NCBI GenBank assembly: GCA_021825445.1
Contig: JAKAHA010000002.1
Span: forward strand, 50,461 to 114,460
Reading direction: 5' to 3'
Origin: a bacterium
GTDB lineage: Bacteria > Patescibacteriota > Microgenomatia > UBA1406 > GWC2-37-13
Length of the DNA: 64,000 bases
A program made the position numbers and the translations under genes. Positions within the stretch are counted from its first letter, which is position 1. Each line of letters starts with the position of its first letter. Below, in pieces: positions 31,640 through 39,830 of the stretch. The notes beneath the pieces were generated by a model. It was given only the letters and a program-made list of their open reading frames with translations, had not been told where the DNA came from and did no database searches.

Positions 31640-33403
31640 ATGTGTGGAATTTACGGAATCATTAACGATAAAAATAATCAAGCAGCCCAAAACGTGCTTG
31701 AAGGCTTAAAAAAACTTGAATATCGAGGTTACGATTCTTGGGGTGTATCGGTTATATCGAGGGATCAAATAAAAATTGATAAGCATATTGGAAAAATTGG
31801 CGAAGCTATGACTAATTTGCCCAGTGGTTTAATAGCACTCGGTCACACTCGATGGGCTACCCACGGCGGCGTGACGGATCTAAACGCTCATCCTCATCTG
31901 GACTGTACTAAAAAAATTGCTGTCATTCATAACGGCATTGTTGAAAACTATCAAGAAATTAAGGAAGAATTAATAAAAAAAGGTCATCAATTTGTTTCAG
32001 AAACCGACACAGAGGTAATTGCCCATTTAATTGAAGAAAAAGCAAAAACAAAAACGATTAATGAGGCGGTTTTTGAAACTTTCAAAATCCTTCGAGGATC
32101 AAATGCAATTGCGGTTTTGGACTATGAATCTCAAACAATTATTGCCTGTCGAAACGGTTCCCCGCTTGTAGTTGGTTTGGGACAGGGTCAATATTTTTTA
32201 GCGTCGGATGTCCCGGCATTTTTAAAAGAAACAAACACGGTTTATTTTTTAAATGATGGGGAAGCGGTTGTTTTGAGTAAAAGCGGAGTCAAACTTTTTG
32301 ATATCGATTCAGAAAAAGAAAAAATATTGACACTACAAACTCTCGACTGGAAACTTGAAGATGCTGAAAAAAATGGTTATCCTCATTTTTTGTTAAAAGA
32401 AATTTACGAACAGTTAAAAACTATTCCAAAAACAACTTCTATAAACGAAAAAGAAATAAATAAATTGACAGAAAAAATTAAAGGTGGATATAAAATTATA
32501 CTGACTGGATGCGGAACTGCCTCCTACTGTGCACTTGCTACTAAATATTTTTTTGCAACTCAAGGCGTGGAATCTCAAGCTATTTCATCTTATGAATTTA
32601 TGCCTTTTTCAAAGTTTATTGATAAAAAAACCTTAGTTTTTGCAATCTCTCAATCTGGAGAAACAGCCGATACTTTAATTGCCGTGAAAGAAGCAAAAAA
32701 AAGAGGGGCAGAAATTGTGGCAGTTATAAACGCCAGAGGATCAACTTTAGAGCGACTTGCTGATACAGTTTTATCAGTTGGTGCCGGACCAGAAATTGCC
32801 GTCGTCTCAACCAAAGCTTTTACTTCCCAGCTGTCAACGCTTTACTTACTTTCGACAGCTGTCGCGGATAAGTTTGAGGAAGGAAAAAATAAAATTAATA
32901 AATTGGGTACGGTATTGACAAACTTACTTAATCCCGTATTAATTAATCGATTAATCGATACAGCAAAAAATCTGATGAATGAAGAACATATGTATTTGAT
33001 TGGTAAACATCTTAACTATCCTGCAACTTTAGAGTTTGCTTTAAAAATTAAAGAAACAAGTTATATTCACGCCGAGCCATTTGCCGCCGGAGAACTAAAA
33101 CACGGAGTAATTACTTTAATCCAAAAAGGTACTCCTTGTTTTGTTTTGGCGTCTCAGGACGAAGTCAAAGACGAAGTGCTTTCGAGTGCCTCAGAAATCA
33201 AAGCTCGTGGAGGACTCATCATTGGCGTCGCTCCATTTGAATCAAATGAATTTGATGTTTTGATAAAGACTCCCGATCTTGGAAGTCTGACAATTTTTGC
33301 CAATATTATTGTTGGACAACTGCTTGGATACTACCTTGGCGTCGGTCGTGGAGCTGACCCCGATAAACCCAGAAACTTAGCCAAAAGCGTGACGGTGAAG
33401 TAA
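31640..33403 (+). CDS. glmS: Glutamine--fructose-6-phosphate aminotransferase (isomerizing)
   Basis: GlmS makes glucosamine-6-phosphate for cell-wall precursors. Residue 2 is the glutaminase Cys (MCGIYGI), followed by LEYRGYDSWGV and ALGHTRWATHGGV; two SIS domains follow (ILTGCGTASYCAL, FAISQSGETADTL, LIGKHLNYPATLEFALKIKETSYIHAE) and the C-terminus PRNLAKSVTVK is diagnostic. 587 aa is slightly shorter than E. coli (609). Its product feeds the peptidoglycan genes elsewhere in the window. Confidence 0.97.
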   Translation: MCGIYGIINDKNNQAAQNVLEGLKKLEYRGYDSWGVSVISRDQIKIDKHIGKIGEAMTNLPSGLIALGHTRWATHGGVTDLNAHPHLDCTKKIAVIHNGIVENYQEIKEELIKKGHQFVSETDTEVIAHLIEEKAKTKTINEAVFETFKILRGSNAIAVLDYESQTIIACRNGSPLVVGLGQGQYFLASDVPAFLKETNTVYFLNDGEAVVLSKSGVKLFDIDSEKEKILTLQTLDWKLEDAEKNGYPHFLLKEIYEQLKTIPKTTSINEKEINKLTEKIKGGYKIILTGCGTASYCALATKYFFATQGVESQAISSYEFMPFSKFIDKKTLVFAISQSGETADTLIAVKEAKKRGAEIVAVINARGSTLERLADTVLSVGAGPEIAVVSTKAFTSQLSTLYLLSTAVADKFEEGKNKINKLGTVLTNLLNPVLINRLIDTAKNLMNEEHMYLIGKHLNYPATLEFALKIKETSYIHAEPFAAGELKHGVITLIQKGTPCFVLASQDEVKDEVLSSASEIKARGGLIIGVAPFESNEFDVLIKTPDLGSLTIFANIIVGQLLGYYLGVGRGADPDKPRNLAKSVTVK

Positions 33404-33412
33404 ATATTAAAT

Positions 33413-33691
33413 TTAAAGATAATGCATCAATCCCAACAAAGCTCCAGATGCTAATATATCTGCTAGTGCCAGTGCACCCCTAAACGTTAAATGGCTTTTT
33501 TTATATTCCACCGAATCATAATACAATTTACCATCAACTCCAATTCTTCTGGATCCAGTTTTTATTATCTTACCTCTATTACTTCCAGGTGAGTTAGATA
33601 AGAGTTTACCTGCAAACACGTTAAACCGAACATTTGTTGTTAGACCTAGCCGATTAAAAAAATTTGAAAATCCTTCTCCTCTCATTTTCAT
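33413..33691 (-). CDS. Orphan small protein (92 aa)
   Basis: Not recognised. It is basic at the N-terminus (MKMRGEGFSNFFNRLG) and has a C-terminal hydrophobic helix (GALALADILASGALLGLMHYL). The middle GSRRIGVDGKLYYDSVEYKK looks like a beta hairpin. The start is supported by a promoter 6 nt upstream. It is convergent with glmS. Confidence 0.55.
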   Translation of the reverse strand: MKMRGEGFSNFFNRLGLTTNVRFNVFAGKLLSNSPGSNRGKIIKTGSRRIGVDGKLYYDSVEYKKSHLTFRGALALADILASGALLGLMHYL

Positions 33692-33697
33692 GAGACT

Positions 33698-33726
33698 ATT
33701 CTACTATCAGACGTCTTATTTTTCAA
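33698..33726 (-). promoter_or_regulatory. Leaderless promoter of the 92-aa orphan gene
   Basis: TTGAAA, 17 bp, TAGAAT, then exactly 6 nt to the ATG. The -35, -10 and last spacer bases (tag) match the promoter at 14392. Confidence 0.65.
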
Positions 33727-33803
33727 TTGAATTGGTAGATTGTTGGACGGGTCTAATAATTAATATTATCTTGTGAACGATCGTTAACAAGGTAAAAAAT
33801 AAT

Positions 33804-33884
33804 ATGGGAATATTTTTGATAATTATAGCTGCCGCTAATATGTATTGGGGCTACAAGGCAGATACGAAAATGAAAAAAGTGTGA
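33804..33884 (+). CDS. Possible 26-aa membrane peptide
   Basis: MGIFLIIIAAANMYWGYKAD... is a single hydrophobic helix with a basic tail. It has a weak AAGG 10 nt before the ATG and lies in a 220-bp gap between two divergent orphan genes. Evidence is limited to composition and position. Confidence 0.3.
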   Translation: MGIFLIIIAAANMYWGYKADTKMKKV

Positions 33885-33911
33885 TAGTGAAGCAATACGA
33901 AGATTTTTAAA

Positions 33912-34169
33912 TTATCGTCTAAATACACCAATTAGTCTAATAGGTTCATTTTCGCTTGCGTTTGTTTTAGGTTCCCTGTAATATGGCTTCCCATCGAGTT
34001 GATAAACCATATTTATGGTTTGATGTAATTCTTCTGAACCACGCAAAGTTGCAAACACACCTATTGCAATTCGCGTTATTAAAAATCTCTGGAACCAACC
34101 TCTTTCCGTGAGCAGATTACGAAATTGCACCGCTTTACGTTCTCCGTTACTTTCTCCTTGTTGAGGCAT
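33912..34169 (-). CDS. Orphan small protein (85 aa)
   Basis: Not recognised. It is rich in Arg and Glu with one moderately hydrophobic stretch (RFLITRIAIGVFATL) followed by a polar C-terminal part (YQLDGKPYYREPK). The phrase DGKxYY is shared with the 92-aa orphan at 33413 (VDGKLYYDS), hinting at a common fold. It is transcribed from an AGT-spacer promoter 8 nt upstream. Confidence 0.55.
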   Translation of the reverse strand: MPQQGESNGERKAVQFRNLLTERGWFQRFLITRIAIGVFATLRGSEELHQTINMVYQLDGKPYYREPKTNASENEPIRLIGVFRR

Positions 34170-34177
34170 ACAACTAA

Positions 34178-34206
34178 ATTGTACTGCTACTACTATTACT
34201 TGTCAA
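34178..34206 (-). promoter_or_regulatory. Promoter with AGT-type spacer for the 85-aa orphan gene
   Basis: TTGACA, 17 bp (agtaatagtagtagcag), TACAAT, 8 nt, ATG. The spacer is a degenerate version of the perfect AGT array at 14398-14414. Confidence 0.65.
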
Positions 34207-34282
34207 GCGGCGCTGAAAAATATGCTACACCGTAACATTAGGGTGTAACAATTTCCATAATAGTTCATCAAATGATTATTTC

Positions 34283-34302
34283 TGGTGTGATAAATCACAC
34301 CA
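34283..34302. repeat. 20-bp palindrome, second copy
   Basis: TGGTGTGATAAATCACACCA, related to 14343-14362. It is 28 bp upstream of the SNase gene and about 80 bp upstream of the divergent orphan promoter, so it could be an operator or a dispersed repeat. Confidence 0.6.
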
Positions 34303-34330
34303 CTACTAATTTGATACAATTTAATTATCA

Positions 34331-34855
34331 ATGACCCGAACAAATAAAAAAATTATAATCTACGTCTTGGCAATCATTTTGGCGGTTATTCAATTATTAT
34401 TTAGCAAAAACAATTTTTTACCAACATCAAATCAAAATGTACAGACGCCCAATTTGGGCGTCTCTACGATCCCAAACACAAAACAAACTGCCCTCGTCAC
34501 CCATGTCATTGATGGAGATACAATTGAGATTGAGGGGAAAATAAAAGTCAGATATATTGGAGTAAATTCACCGGAAATTGATCAATGTTTTGCCGAAGAA
34601 TCATATATGGAAAACAAAAAATTAGTTGAGGGAAAAACAGTTAGTCTTGTTAAAGATATTTCGGATAAAGACAAATATGGTCGTCTTCTTCGCTATGTTT
34701 ATGTTGGGGATCAATTCGTCAACGAATATTTAATAACAAACGGATACGCCAAAATAATGGTAATCAAACCTGATATAAAATATTATCAAAAATTCAAATC
34801 TTTAGAAAAACAAGCAAAAGAAAATAATTTAGGAATGTGGAATAAATGTAACTAA
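34331..34855 (+). CDS. Secreted/membrane-anchored thermonuclease (SNase family)
   Basis: An N-terminal hydrophobic segment (residues about 8-24) leads to the SNase OB-fold domain: HVIDGDTIEIEGKIKVRYIGVNSPE (metal Asp, catalytic Arg and Glu), DKYGRLLRYVYVGDQFVNEYLITNGYAK (second catalytic Arg) and the C-terminal helix KFKSLEKQAKENNLGMWNKC. The linker after the membrane span contains a 29-nt palindrome (QTPNLGVST). The enzyme would digest extracellular DNA or RNA, useful for a nucleotide scavenger (inference). Confidence 0.9.
   Translation: MTRTNKKIIIYVLAIILAVIQLLFSKNNFLPTSNQNVQTPNLGVSTIPNTKQTALVTHVIDGDTIEIEGKIKVRYIGVNSPEIDQCFAEESYMENKKLVEGKTVSLVKDISDKDKYGRLLRYVYVGDQFVNEYLITNGYAKIMVIKPDIKYYQKFKSLEKQAKENNLGMWNKCN
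34439..34467. repeat. GTAGAGAC-family palindrome inside the SNase gene
   Basis: GTACAGACGCCC and GGGCGTCTCTAC around AATTT, one mismatch. It is in the linker between membrane span and nuclease domain. Confidence 0.8.
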
Positions 34856-35012
34856 GTATTGGTGAGGGCAAAAAATGGCAATAGAAAAAGTAGGAAAACT
34901 GTATCGAAGATCCATTCTGTCTCCAGTCCGGCTGTGCTTTCCAAAACTTCGGTTGACATATTAACTTAACAACTGCCAACACTCATACTATATCACAATA
35001 ACTATTTATATG

Positions 35013-35894
35013 TCAAATTTTCCTTGTTACCATCAAAGCACCTCCTATTGCCAATATGCCTCCAATTATAATTCCTAAAGTTAACTTTTCAGAAAGTAAG
35101 AAAAAAGCCCACAAAAAAGTAGCAGTTGGTTGAAGATACATTGTCATCGATGCAATAACTGGAGAACCGTGCTTAATTGCATATTGATACAATAAATAAT
35201 AGGCTGCTCCACCAAAAATTCCCACAAAAAATGTCGAAAAAATTGAAGATAAATTTAAACTATAAAACAAATTCGGATTCGCATAATAATCCTTCATAAA
35301 TAAAGGGCACAAAACTGCTGATGCCGTTAAACTAAATATAAACGTTATGGTTAAAGGAGAATAATATTTGTGAAATTTTTTTGATAATACAGTATAAATC
35401 GTAAAGCAAGTAACCGCTGTTAGTACAATTAAATTTCCTAAAAAATTCCCACTAAAATCAATTGCTTTATCTAAAATAGGCAATATTATCAGAGTTAAAA
35501 CACCTGTCAGTCCTAAAAATATACCAATAATTTTTCTGGAATTTAATTTTTCTCTCAATATAAAATATGAAAAAATCGCTGCTATCACTGGCACAACTGC
35601 ATATAACATCTGTGAAACTGTTGCAGTCGTTAACCTGACTCCAAAAGCGAAAAGTGTGACATTAGCTGTTGCCAATAAAGAAAGAAAAACCACTTTTAGT
35701 AATTTTTTTTCTATCTTTTGTTTTTCTTTTAAGACAAAAGGTGCCATACAAAGCGAAGCAATAAAAAATCGGAAAAAAGTAAAAGAAAAAGGAGGTATTT
35801 GCTTTAGTCCAATCTTTGCAAAAACTGAAATTCCCCCACCAAAAATAGCTGCCAAAATAACAGAAATTAACGCTTTAAAATTATCAGATTTCAT
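35013..35894 (-). CDS. EamA/DMT superfamily transporter
   Basis: A 293-aa protein with ten predicted hydrophobic helices in two EamA repeats: FGGGISVFAKIGLKQIPPFSFTFFRFFIASL in the first and LIVLTAVTCFTIYTVLSKKF...ATFLWAFFLLSEKLTLGIIIGGILAIGGALMV in the second. Both E(K/T)L helix-capping motifs are there. It exports or exchanges small metabolites; the substrate is not inferable. It lies in tandem before secA on the same strand with 75 bp between. Confidence 0.92.
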   Translation of the reverse strand: MKSDNFKALISVILAAIFGGGISVFAKIGLKQIPPFSFTFFRFFIASLCMAPFVLKEKQKIEKKLLKVVFLSLLATANVTLFAFGVRLTTATVSQMLYAVVPVIAAIFSYFILREKLNSRKIIGIFLGLTGVLTLIILPILDKAIDFSGNFLGNLIVLTAVTCFTIYTVLSKKFHKYYSPLTITFIFSLTASAVLCPLFMKDYYANPNLFYSLNLSSIFSTFFVGIFGGAAYYLLYQYAIKHGSPVIASMTMYLQPTATFLWAFFLLSEKLTLGIIIGGILAIGGALMVTRKI

Positions 35895-35968
35895 AAATTT
35901 ATATATTTTTGAATGTAGTTATAGTCTGGATCACCGTCTTCACGAGATGACATAATCTCATTCATATT

Positions 35969-38623
35969 TTAGTTCGGATAATGACATTTTTTATATTTCT
36001 TCCCACTCCCGCACCAACATGGATCATTCCTTCCCAATTTTCCATGCGGTTTGGTGATTGCCTTGTCCGACGTAGCCTTGACGGAGTCAGGGTTATTTGC
36101 TTTAAAAGGATCAATTGAGGAGGCTGATTGCAGAACCATTCTTGCCTTGTCCGACGTAGCCTTGGCGAAGTCGGAGGTTGTTGAAATTTCAATTTTAAAC
36201 AATCTTCTTGTTATTTCAAAATTAATATTCCCAATCAATTTTTCAAACATTAAATATGCTTCGTTTTTATATTCAACCAGCGGATCAAGTTGACCATAAC
36301 CACGCAGATTAATTCCTTCTCGCAAATCTTCGATCGCCGTCAAATGATCCATCCAAAATTTATCGATCGTTGATAGTGCTACCGATTGAATAATATTTTC
36401 CCAAACTTCTTGACCTAATTTCTTTTGCCTGACATTATATTCTTTATCAATTACTTTATTCAAAAAGTTAATAATTTTTTCTTCATTTTTTGATTCAATC
36501 ATTGATAATAATTCTTTTTCATCAAACGGAATCATCATATTTAATTCCTGAATTAATTTCGTCTTATCATCATTCGTCAGTTGATCAATATTGATCATAT
36601 AATTATTGACAAGTACCGATATTTCTTCCTTATACATTTGTATGATCGTTTCCTTAGTAATTTGTTTTCGCAGTTCATAAACAATCTGTCTTTGTTTATT
36701 TAATACATCATCAAAATCAACCAGATGTTTTCTTATGTCAAAATTAAAACCCTCGACTTTTACCTGAGCTTGCTCTATCGCTTTGGAAACCATCGAATGG
36801 GTAAGAGGTTGATCTTCTGGAAAATTTAAAAAAGTCATCATCTTTGAAATTTGTTCTCCTCCAAAAATTCTCATTAAATCATCTTCAAGTGAAACAAAAA
36901 ATCTTGACTCACCAGGGTCGCCCTGACGACCCGAGCGTCCCCGTAGTTGATTGTCGATTCTTCTTGATTCATGTTTTTCTGTTCCTAAAACATATAGCCC
37001 ACCTAGTTTAACAACTTCATCGTGATTTCTTTGCCATTCATTCATCATTTTTTTATCAACTGGAACCGCCCCACCAAGAACAATATCAACTCCACGTCCA
37101 GCCATATTGGTCGCAACAGTTACCGCACCTTTTTCACCAGCAGAAGCAATTATTTTTGCTTCTTGTTCGTGATTTTTTGCATTAAGTAATTGATGAGGAA
37201 CGCCTTTATTTTTAAGCAACATCGAAAGATATTCATTTTTTTCGATCGAAGTTGTTCCAACCAATATCGGTCGACCAATCTTAAAGTTCTTAGCAATTTC
37301 CTCAACTACGGCATTAAATTTTCCCTTTTCAGTTTTATAGATCATGTCTGGAGCGTCTTTGCGTTTCATTGGCAAGTGAGTAGGAATTGAAATTACATCA
37401 GCATTATAAATTTTATGAAACTCTTCTGCTTCAGTTGTGGCAGTTCCTGTCATTCCTGCTAACTTTTTATACATTCTAAAATAATTCTGCAAAGAAACTG
37501 TTGCTAAAGTCTTTGACTCTCTCTGGATTGTGACACCTTCTTTTGCTTCAATTGCCTGATGCAATCCTTCTGAAAATCGTCTTCCTTGAAGTAGTCGACC
37601 AGTAAACTCGTCAACTATTATTACTTCATTGTCTTTGACAATATAATCTTTATCTCTCTTAAAAAGAGTGTTTGCTTTCAAAGAAGCTTCTATATGAAAG
37701 AGCGTATCAAAATCTTTTTCATAAATATTTGAAACATTTAAAATTCCCTCAATCTTTTTAATTCCCAAATCAGTTAAATTCGCAGTTCTTAATTTTTCAT
37801 CAATGACATAATCTATCTTTTCACTTAATTGATTAATAATTTTTGGATATAAATAATATTTTGATGTATCTTCTTCATTTGGAGCTGAAATAATGTGAGG
37901 AGTCCTTGCTTCATCAATTAGTACCGAATCTGCCTCGTCGATAATAGCAAAATAATATTTTCTTTGCACGGTATCTTTTTGACTCGACGCCATATTGTCC
38001 CGCAAATAATCAAATCCAAATTCGCTGTTGATCCCGTACGTGATATCGGCCTCATAAGCTTCTTTTCGCGATACCGACCTTAAATGTTGAAGACGCCAAT
38101 CGACAGTATCTTTATCAGTAAACTTCAAATCAAACAAAAAAGATTTTTCGGAAATCATCGCAGCTGTCGTTAACCCCAAAAAGTTAAAAACCGTACCCAT
38201 CCAACCACAGTCTCGTCTCGCCAAATAATCATTAACCGTGACTAAATGAACTCCTTTTCCTGACAATGCATTTAAATATAAAGCCGGTACCGAAGAAAGT
38301 GTTTTACCTTCTCCTGTTTTTTGCTCAGTAATCTTACCCTCATGAAGGGCAATCGCCGCAATAAGTTGAACATCAAAGTGACGTTGTCCTAAAGTCCGCC
38401 TAGCCGCCTCTCGAGACAGAGCAAAAGCCCAAGGTAAAACTTCATCTATTTTATTTTCATCTGCTTGAACAATTTTTTGAAGTTTTCTTGTTTCAACTAC
38501 AAAATCTTTATCCTTTAAGTCTCTAGCCTTATCTTCAAGATTATTTATCTCTCCAACTTTTTTTTGAAGTCGATTAATCTCTCGTTGATTGTAGTCAAAA
38601 AATGATTTGAAAATGTTAAACAT
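35969..38623 (-). CDS. secA: Preprotein translocase ATPase SecA
   Basis: This motor of the Sec pathway has NBD1 (ITEQKTGEGKT Walker A, FAIIDEADSVLIDEARTP Walker B), the preprotein cross-linking domain, NBD2 (VGTTSIEKNEYLS, TNMAGRGVDIVLGG, LRGRSGRQGDPGESRFFVSLED) and a C-terminal zinc SEC-C motif (GRNDPCWCGSGKKYKKCHYPN). In the tail linker a repeat element occurs twice, giving FAKATSDKA and SVKATSDKA. 884 aa is normal. No SecB is seen. Confidence 0.97.
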   Translation of the reverse strand: MFNIFKSFFDYNQREINRLQKKVGEINNLEDKARDLKDKDFVVETRKLQKIVQADENKIDEVLPWAFALSREAARRTLGQRHFDVQLIAAIALHEGKITEQKTGEGKTLSSVPALYLNALSGKGVHLVTVNDYLARRDCGWMGTVFNFLGLTTAAMISEKSFLFDLKFTDKDTVDWRLQHLRSVSRKEAYEADITYGINSEFGFDYLRDNMASSQKDTVQRKYYFAIIDEADSVLIDEARTPHIISAPNEEDTSKYYLYPKIINQLSEKIDYVIDEKLRTANLTDLGIKKIEGILNVSNIYEKDFDTLFHIEASLKANTLFKRDKDYIVKDNEVIIVDEFTGRLLQGRRFSEGLHQAIEAKEGVTIQRESKTLATVSLQNYFRMYKKLAGMTGTATTEAEEFHKIYNADVISIPTHLPMKRKDAPDMIYKTEKGKFNAVVEEIAKNFKIGRPILVGTTSIEKNEYLSMLLKNKGVPHQLLNAKNHEQEAKIIASAGEKGAVTVATNMAGRGVDIVLGGAVPVDKKMMNEWQRNHDEVVKLGGLYVLGTEKHESRRIDNQLRGRSGRQGDPGESRFFVSLEDDLMRIFGGEQISKMMTFLNFPEDQPLTHSMVSKAIEQAQVKVEGFNFDIRKHLVDFDDVLNKQRQIVYELRKQITKETIIQMYKEEISVLVNNYMINIDQLTNDDKTKLIQELNMMIPFDEKELLSMIESKNEEKIINFLNKVIDKEYNVRQKKLGQEVWENIIQSVALSTIDKFWMDHLTAIEDLREGINLRGYGQLDPLVEYKNEAYLMFEKLIGNINFEITRRLFKIEISTTSDFAKATSDKARMVLQSASSIDPFKANNPDSVKATSDKAITKPHGKLGRNDPCWCGSGKKYKKCHYPN
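36061..36174. repeat. Two copies of a palindromic repeat in the secA C-terminal linker
   Basis: ccttgtccgacgtagccttg occurs at 36061 and again at 36145, each followed by a partly complementary segment (acggagtc, gcgaagtc). Both are in the same frame and encode the KATSDKA peptide. The unit is GC-rich in an AT-rich gene. Confidence 0.85.
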
Positions 38624-38700
38624 AGAAATATGATACTAATCTACAAATGAATTCTAATCTACGAATTATTTGCAGATTAGCATATATTCGTAGATTTGGA

Positions 38701-39399
38701 TCATTTAATAAAATATTCTTGTGGTATCACCAAAATTTTATACGCCGAATAAGTATTGTTTTTTTCCGACCCTGTTTTTTTAACAACAAAATGAACCGTG
38801 TCTCCTTCTTTTAATTTGCTAAATCCTATTGTTTCTTTTAGTAAAGTTTTAATGTTAACCATATATTGTTTCGTTCCCGTTTCAATATCTAGGCTATAAG
38901 TATTTTTGTCGCTCGTCAAAACTTTTATATTATATGTTTCTTTATTTATTTCAGTTATTTTCCCCGAATCGACTAAAAAATTTTCATCAATTAAAACAAT
39001 ATTAGCAGTGATGGTATTATCCGACACCACTCCACTGACAATTACATAATCGTTTTTTTCTATGTCATCTTTTTTTATTTCTTTTTTTGATGTTCCCAAA
39101 ACTTTAAAAACTTTGGTTAAAGTATCATCAAATTTTACTTGATTGACTTCATCTGAATTTATTTTCATACCATTTCCATCTCTACTTAAAACAAATCCTG
39201 AAATAGCTTTATTATTTTGTCTTCTAATTTCCAAAACTTTATTGGCAACTTTATCTTTTAGTTGTTGAATGTCTTTGTCAACCACAATCGATGGAGATGA
39301 TGAAGCAGTAGAGGATGGAGTTTGTCCCAAAGCAATTGAATTTGTGAAAAAACAATAGAACAATATAACAATGAAACAATTTTTTATGGCGTTTTTCAT
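38701..39399 (-). CDS. Secreted beta-rich protein (DUF5666-like), signal peptide built from octamer repeats
   Basis: Signal peptide MKNAIKN-CFIVILFYCFF-TNSIALG, followed by a Ser-rich linker and a region with repeated short beta motifs: ISGFVLSRDGNGMKINSDE, DYVIVSGVVSDNTITANIVLIDE, SGKITEINKETYNIKVLTSD and EGDTVHFVVKKTG. This is the pattern of DUF5666-type OB domains. The hydrophobic core of the signal peptide is encoded by four 8-bp repeat words. It overlaps the preceding gene by 4 nt. Function unknown, extracytoplasmic. Confidence 0.7.
   Translation of the reverse strand: MKNAIKNCFIVILFYCFFTNSIALGQTPSSTASSSPSIVVDKDIQQLKDKVANKVLEIRRQNNKAISGFVLSRDGNGMKINSDEVNQVKFDDTLTKVFKVLGTSKKEIKKDDIEKNDYVIVSGVVSDNTITANIVLIDENFLVDSGKITEINKETYNIKVLTSDKNTYSLDIETGTKQYMVNIKTLLKETIGFSKLKEGDTVHFVVKKTGSEKNNTYSAYKILVIPQEYFIK
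39351..39382. repeat. Octamer tandem repeat encoding a signal-peptide core
   Basis: aacaatag, aacaatat, aacaatga, aacaattt on the plus strand. On the coding strand these words read as Cys/Phe/Ile/Val/Leu codons and supply the h-region of the secreted protein. Confidence 0.85.
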
Positions 39400-39830
39400 A
39401 ATTCGCTATCTATATAATAGACTTTAATAAATTTTTCTTGTGGTCTAAATTGTTTTTCTTTTGGATAAACAACGATTTTAATTGAATTTTCTCCAAGTGC
39501 CAAAGGAAATTCAAAATCAAATTTTTCATTCGTATTTTTAACTACCAAATCTTTGATTGGCGACTGAACGACGATTAAAGAATCTTTACTGACTATACCT
39601 TTAAAACGAATGGTATCTTTTTCGTAGATTGCATTGTTTGCCGGTTCGGTTAATTCTAATGATTTCATCTCAACTCCAGTTAAATTTGATGATACTATTT
39701 TTTCTTTGAGAGGTGGGATCACTTTATTTTTAGAAAGTTCTATATCCTTACTTTTTAAAGAAATAAAAACCGCTACGATTCCTCCAAAAAGCAAACCTAA
39801 TATAATGGCAACCACTGTTTCTTTTTTCAT
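39396..39830 (-). CDS. Membrane-anchored Ig-like domain protein
   Basis: An N-terminal span (ETVVAIILGLLFGGIVAVFISL) is followed by a linker and an Ig-like beta-sandwich resembling glucodextranase-B/bacterial Ig domains: LELTEPANNAIYEKDTIRFKGIVSKDSLIVVQ ... FDFEFPLALGENSIKIVVYPKEKQ. The 144-aa protein overlaps both neighbours by 4 nt, so it is co-translated with the DUF5666-like secreted protein. It is probably an adaptor on the outer face of the membrane (inference). Confidence 0.7.
   Translation of the reverse strand: MKKETVVAIILGLLFGGIVAVFISLKSKDIELSKNKVIPPLKEKIVSSNLTGVEMKSLELTEPANNAIYEKDTIRFKGIVSKDSLIVVQSPIKDLVVKNTNEKFDFEFPLALGENSIKIVVYPKEKQFRPQEKFIKVYYIDSEL

Noticed and set aside
31521-31709. 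62-aa ORF (MSSPRRRGSRLK...IPASAGMTS)
   Set aside because: It is the translation of the palindromic repeat pair; such peptides are typical artefacts of this repeat, and the ORF runs into glmS.
35962-36192. 76-aa minus-strand ORF rich in Arg/Pro
   Set aside because: It is a shadow frame of the repeats in the secA tail.
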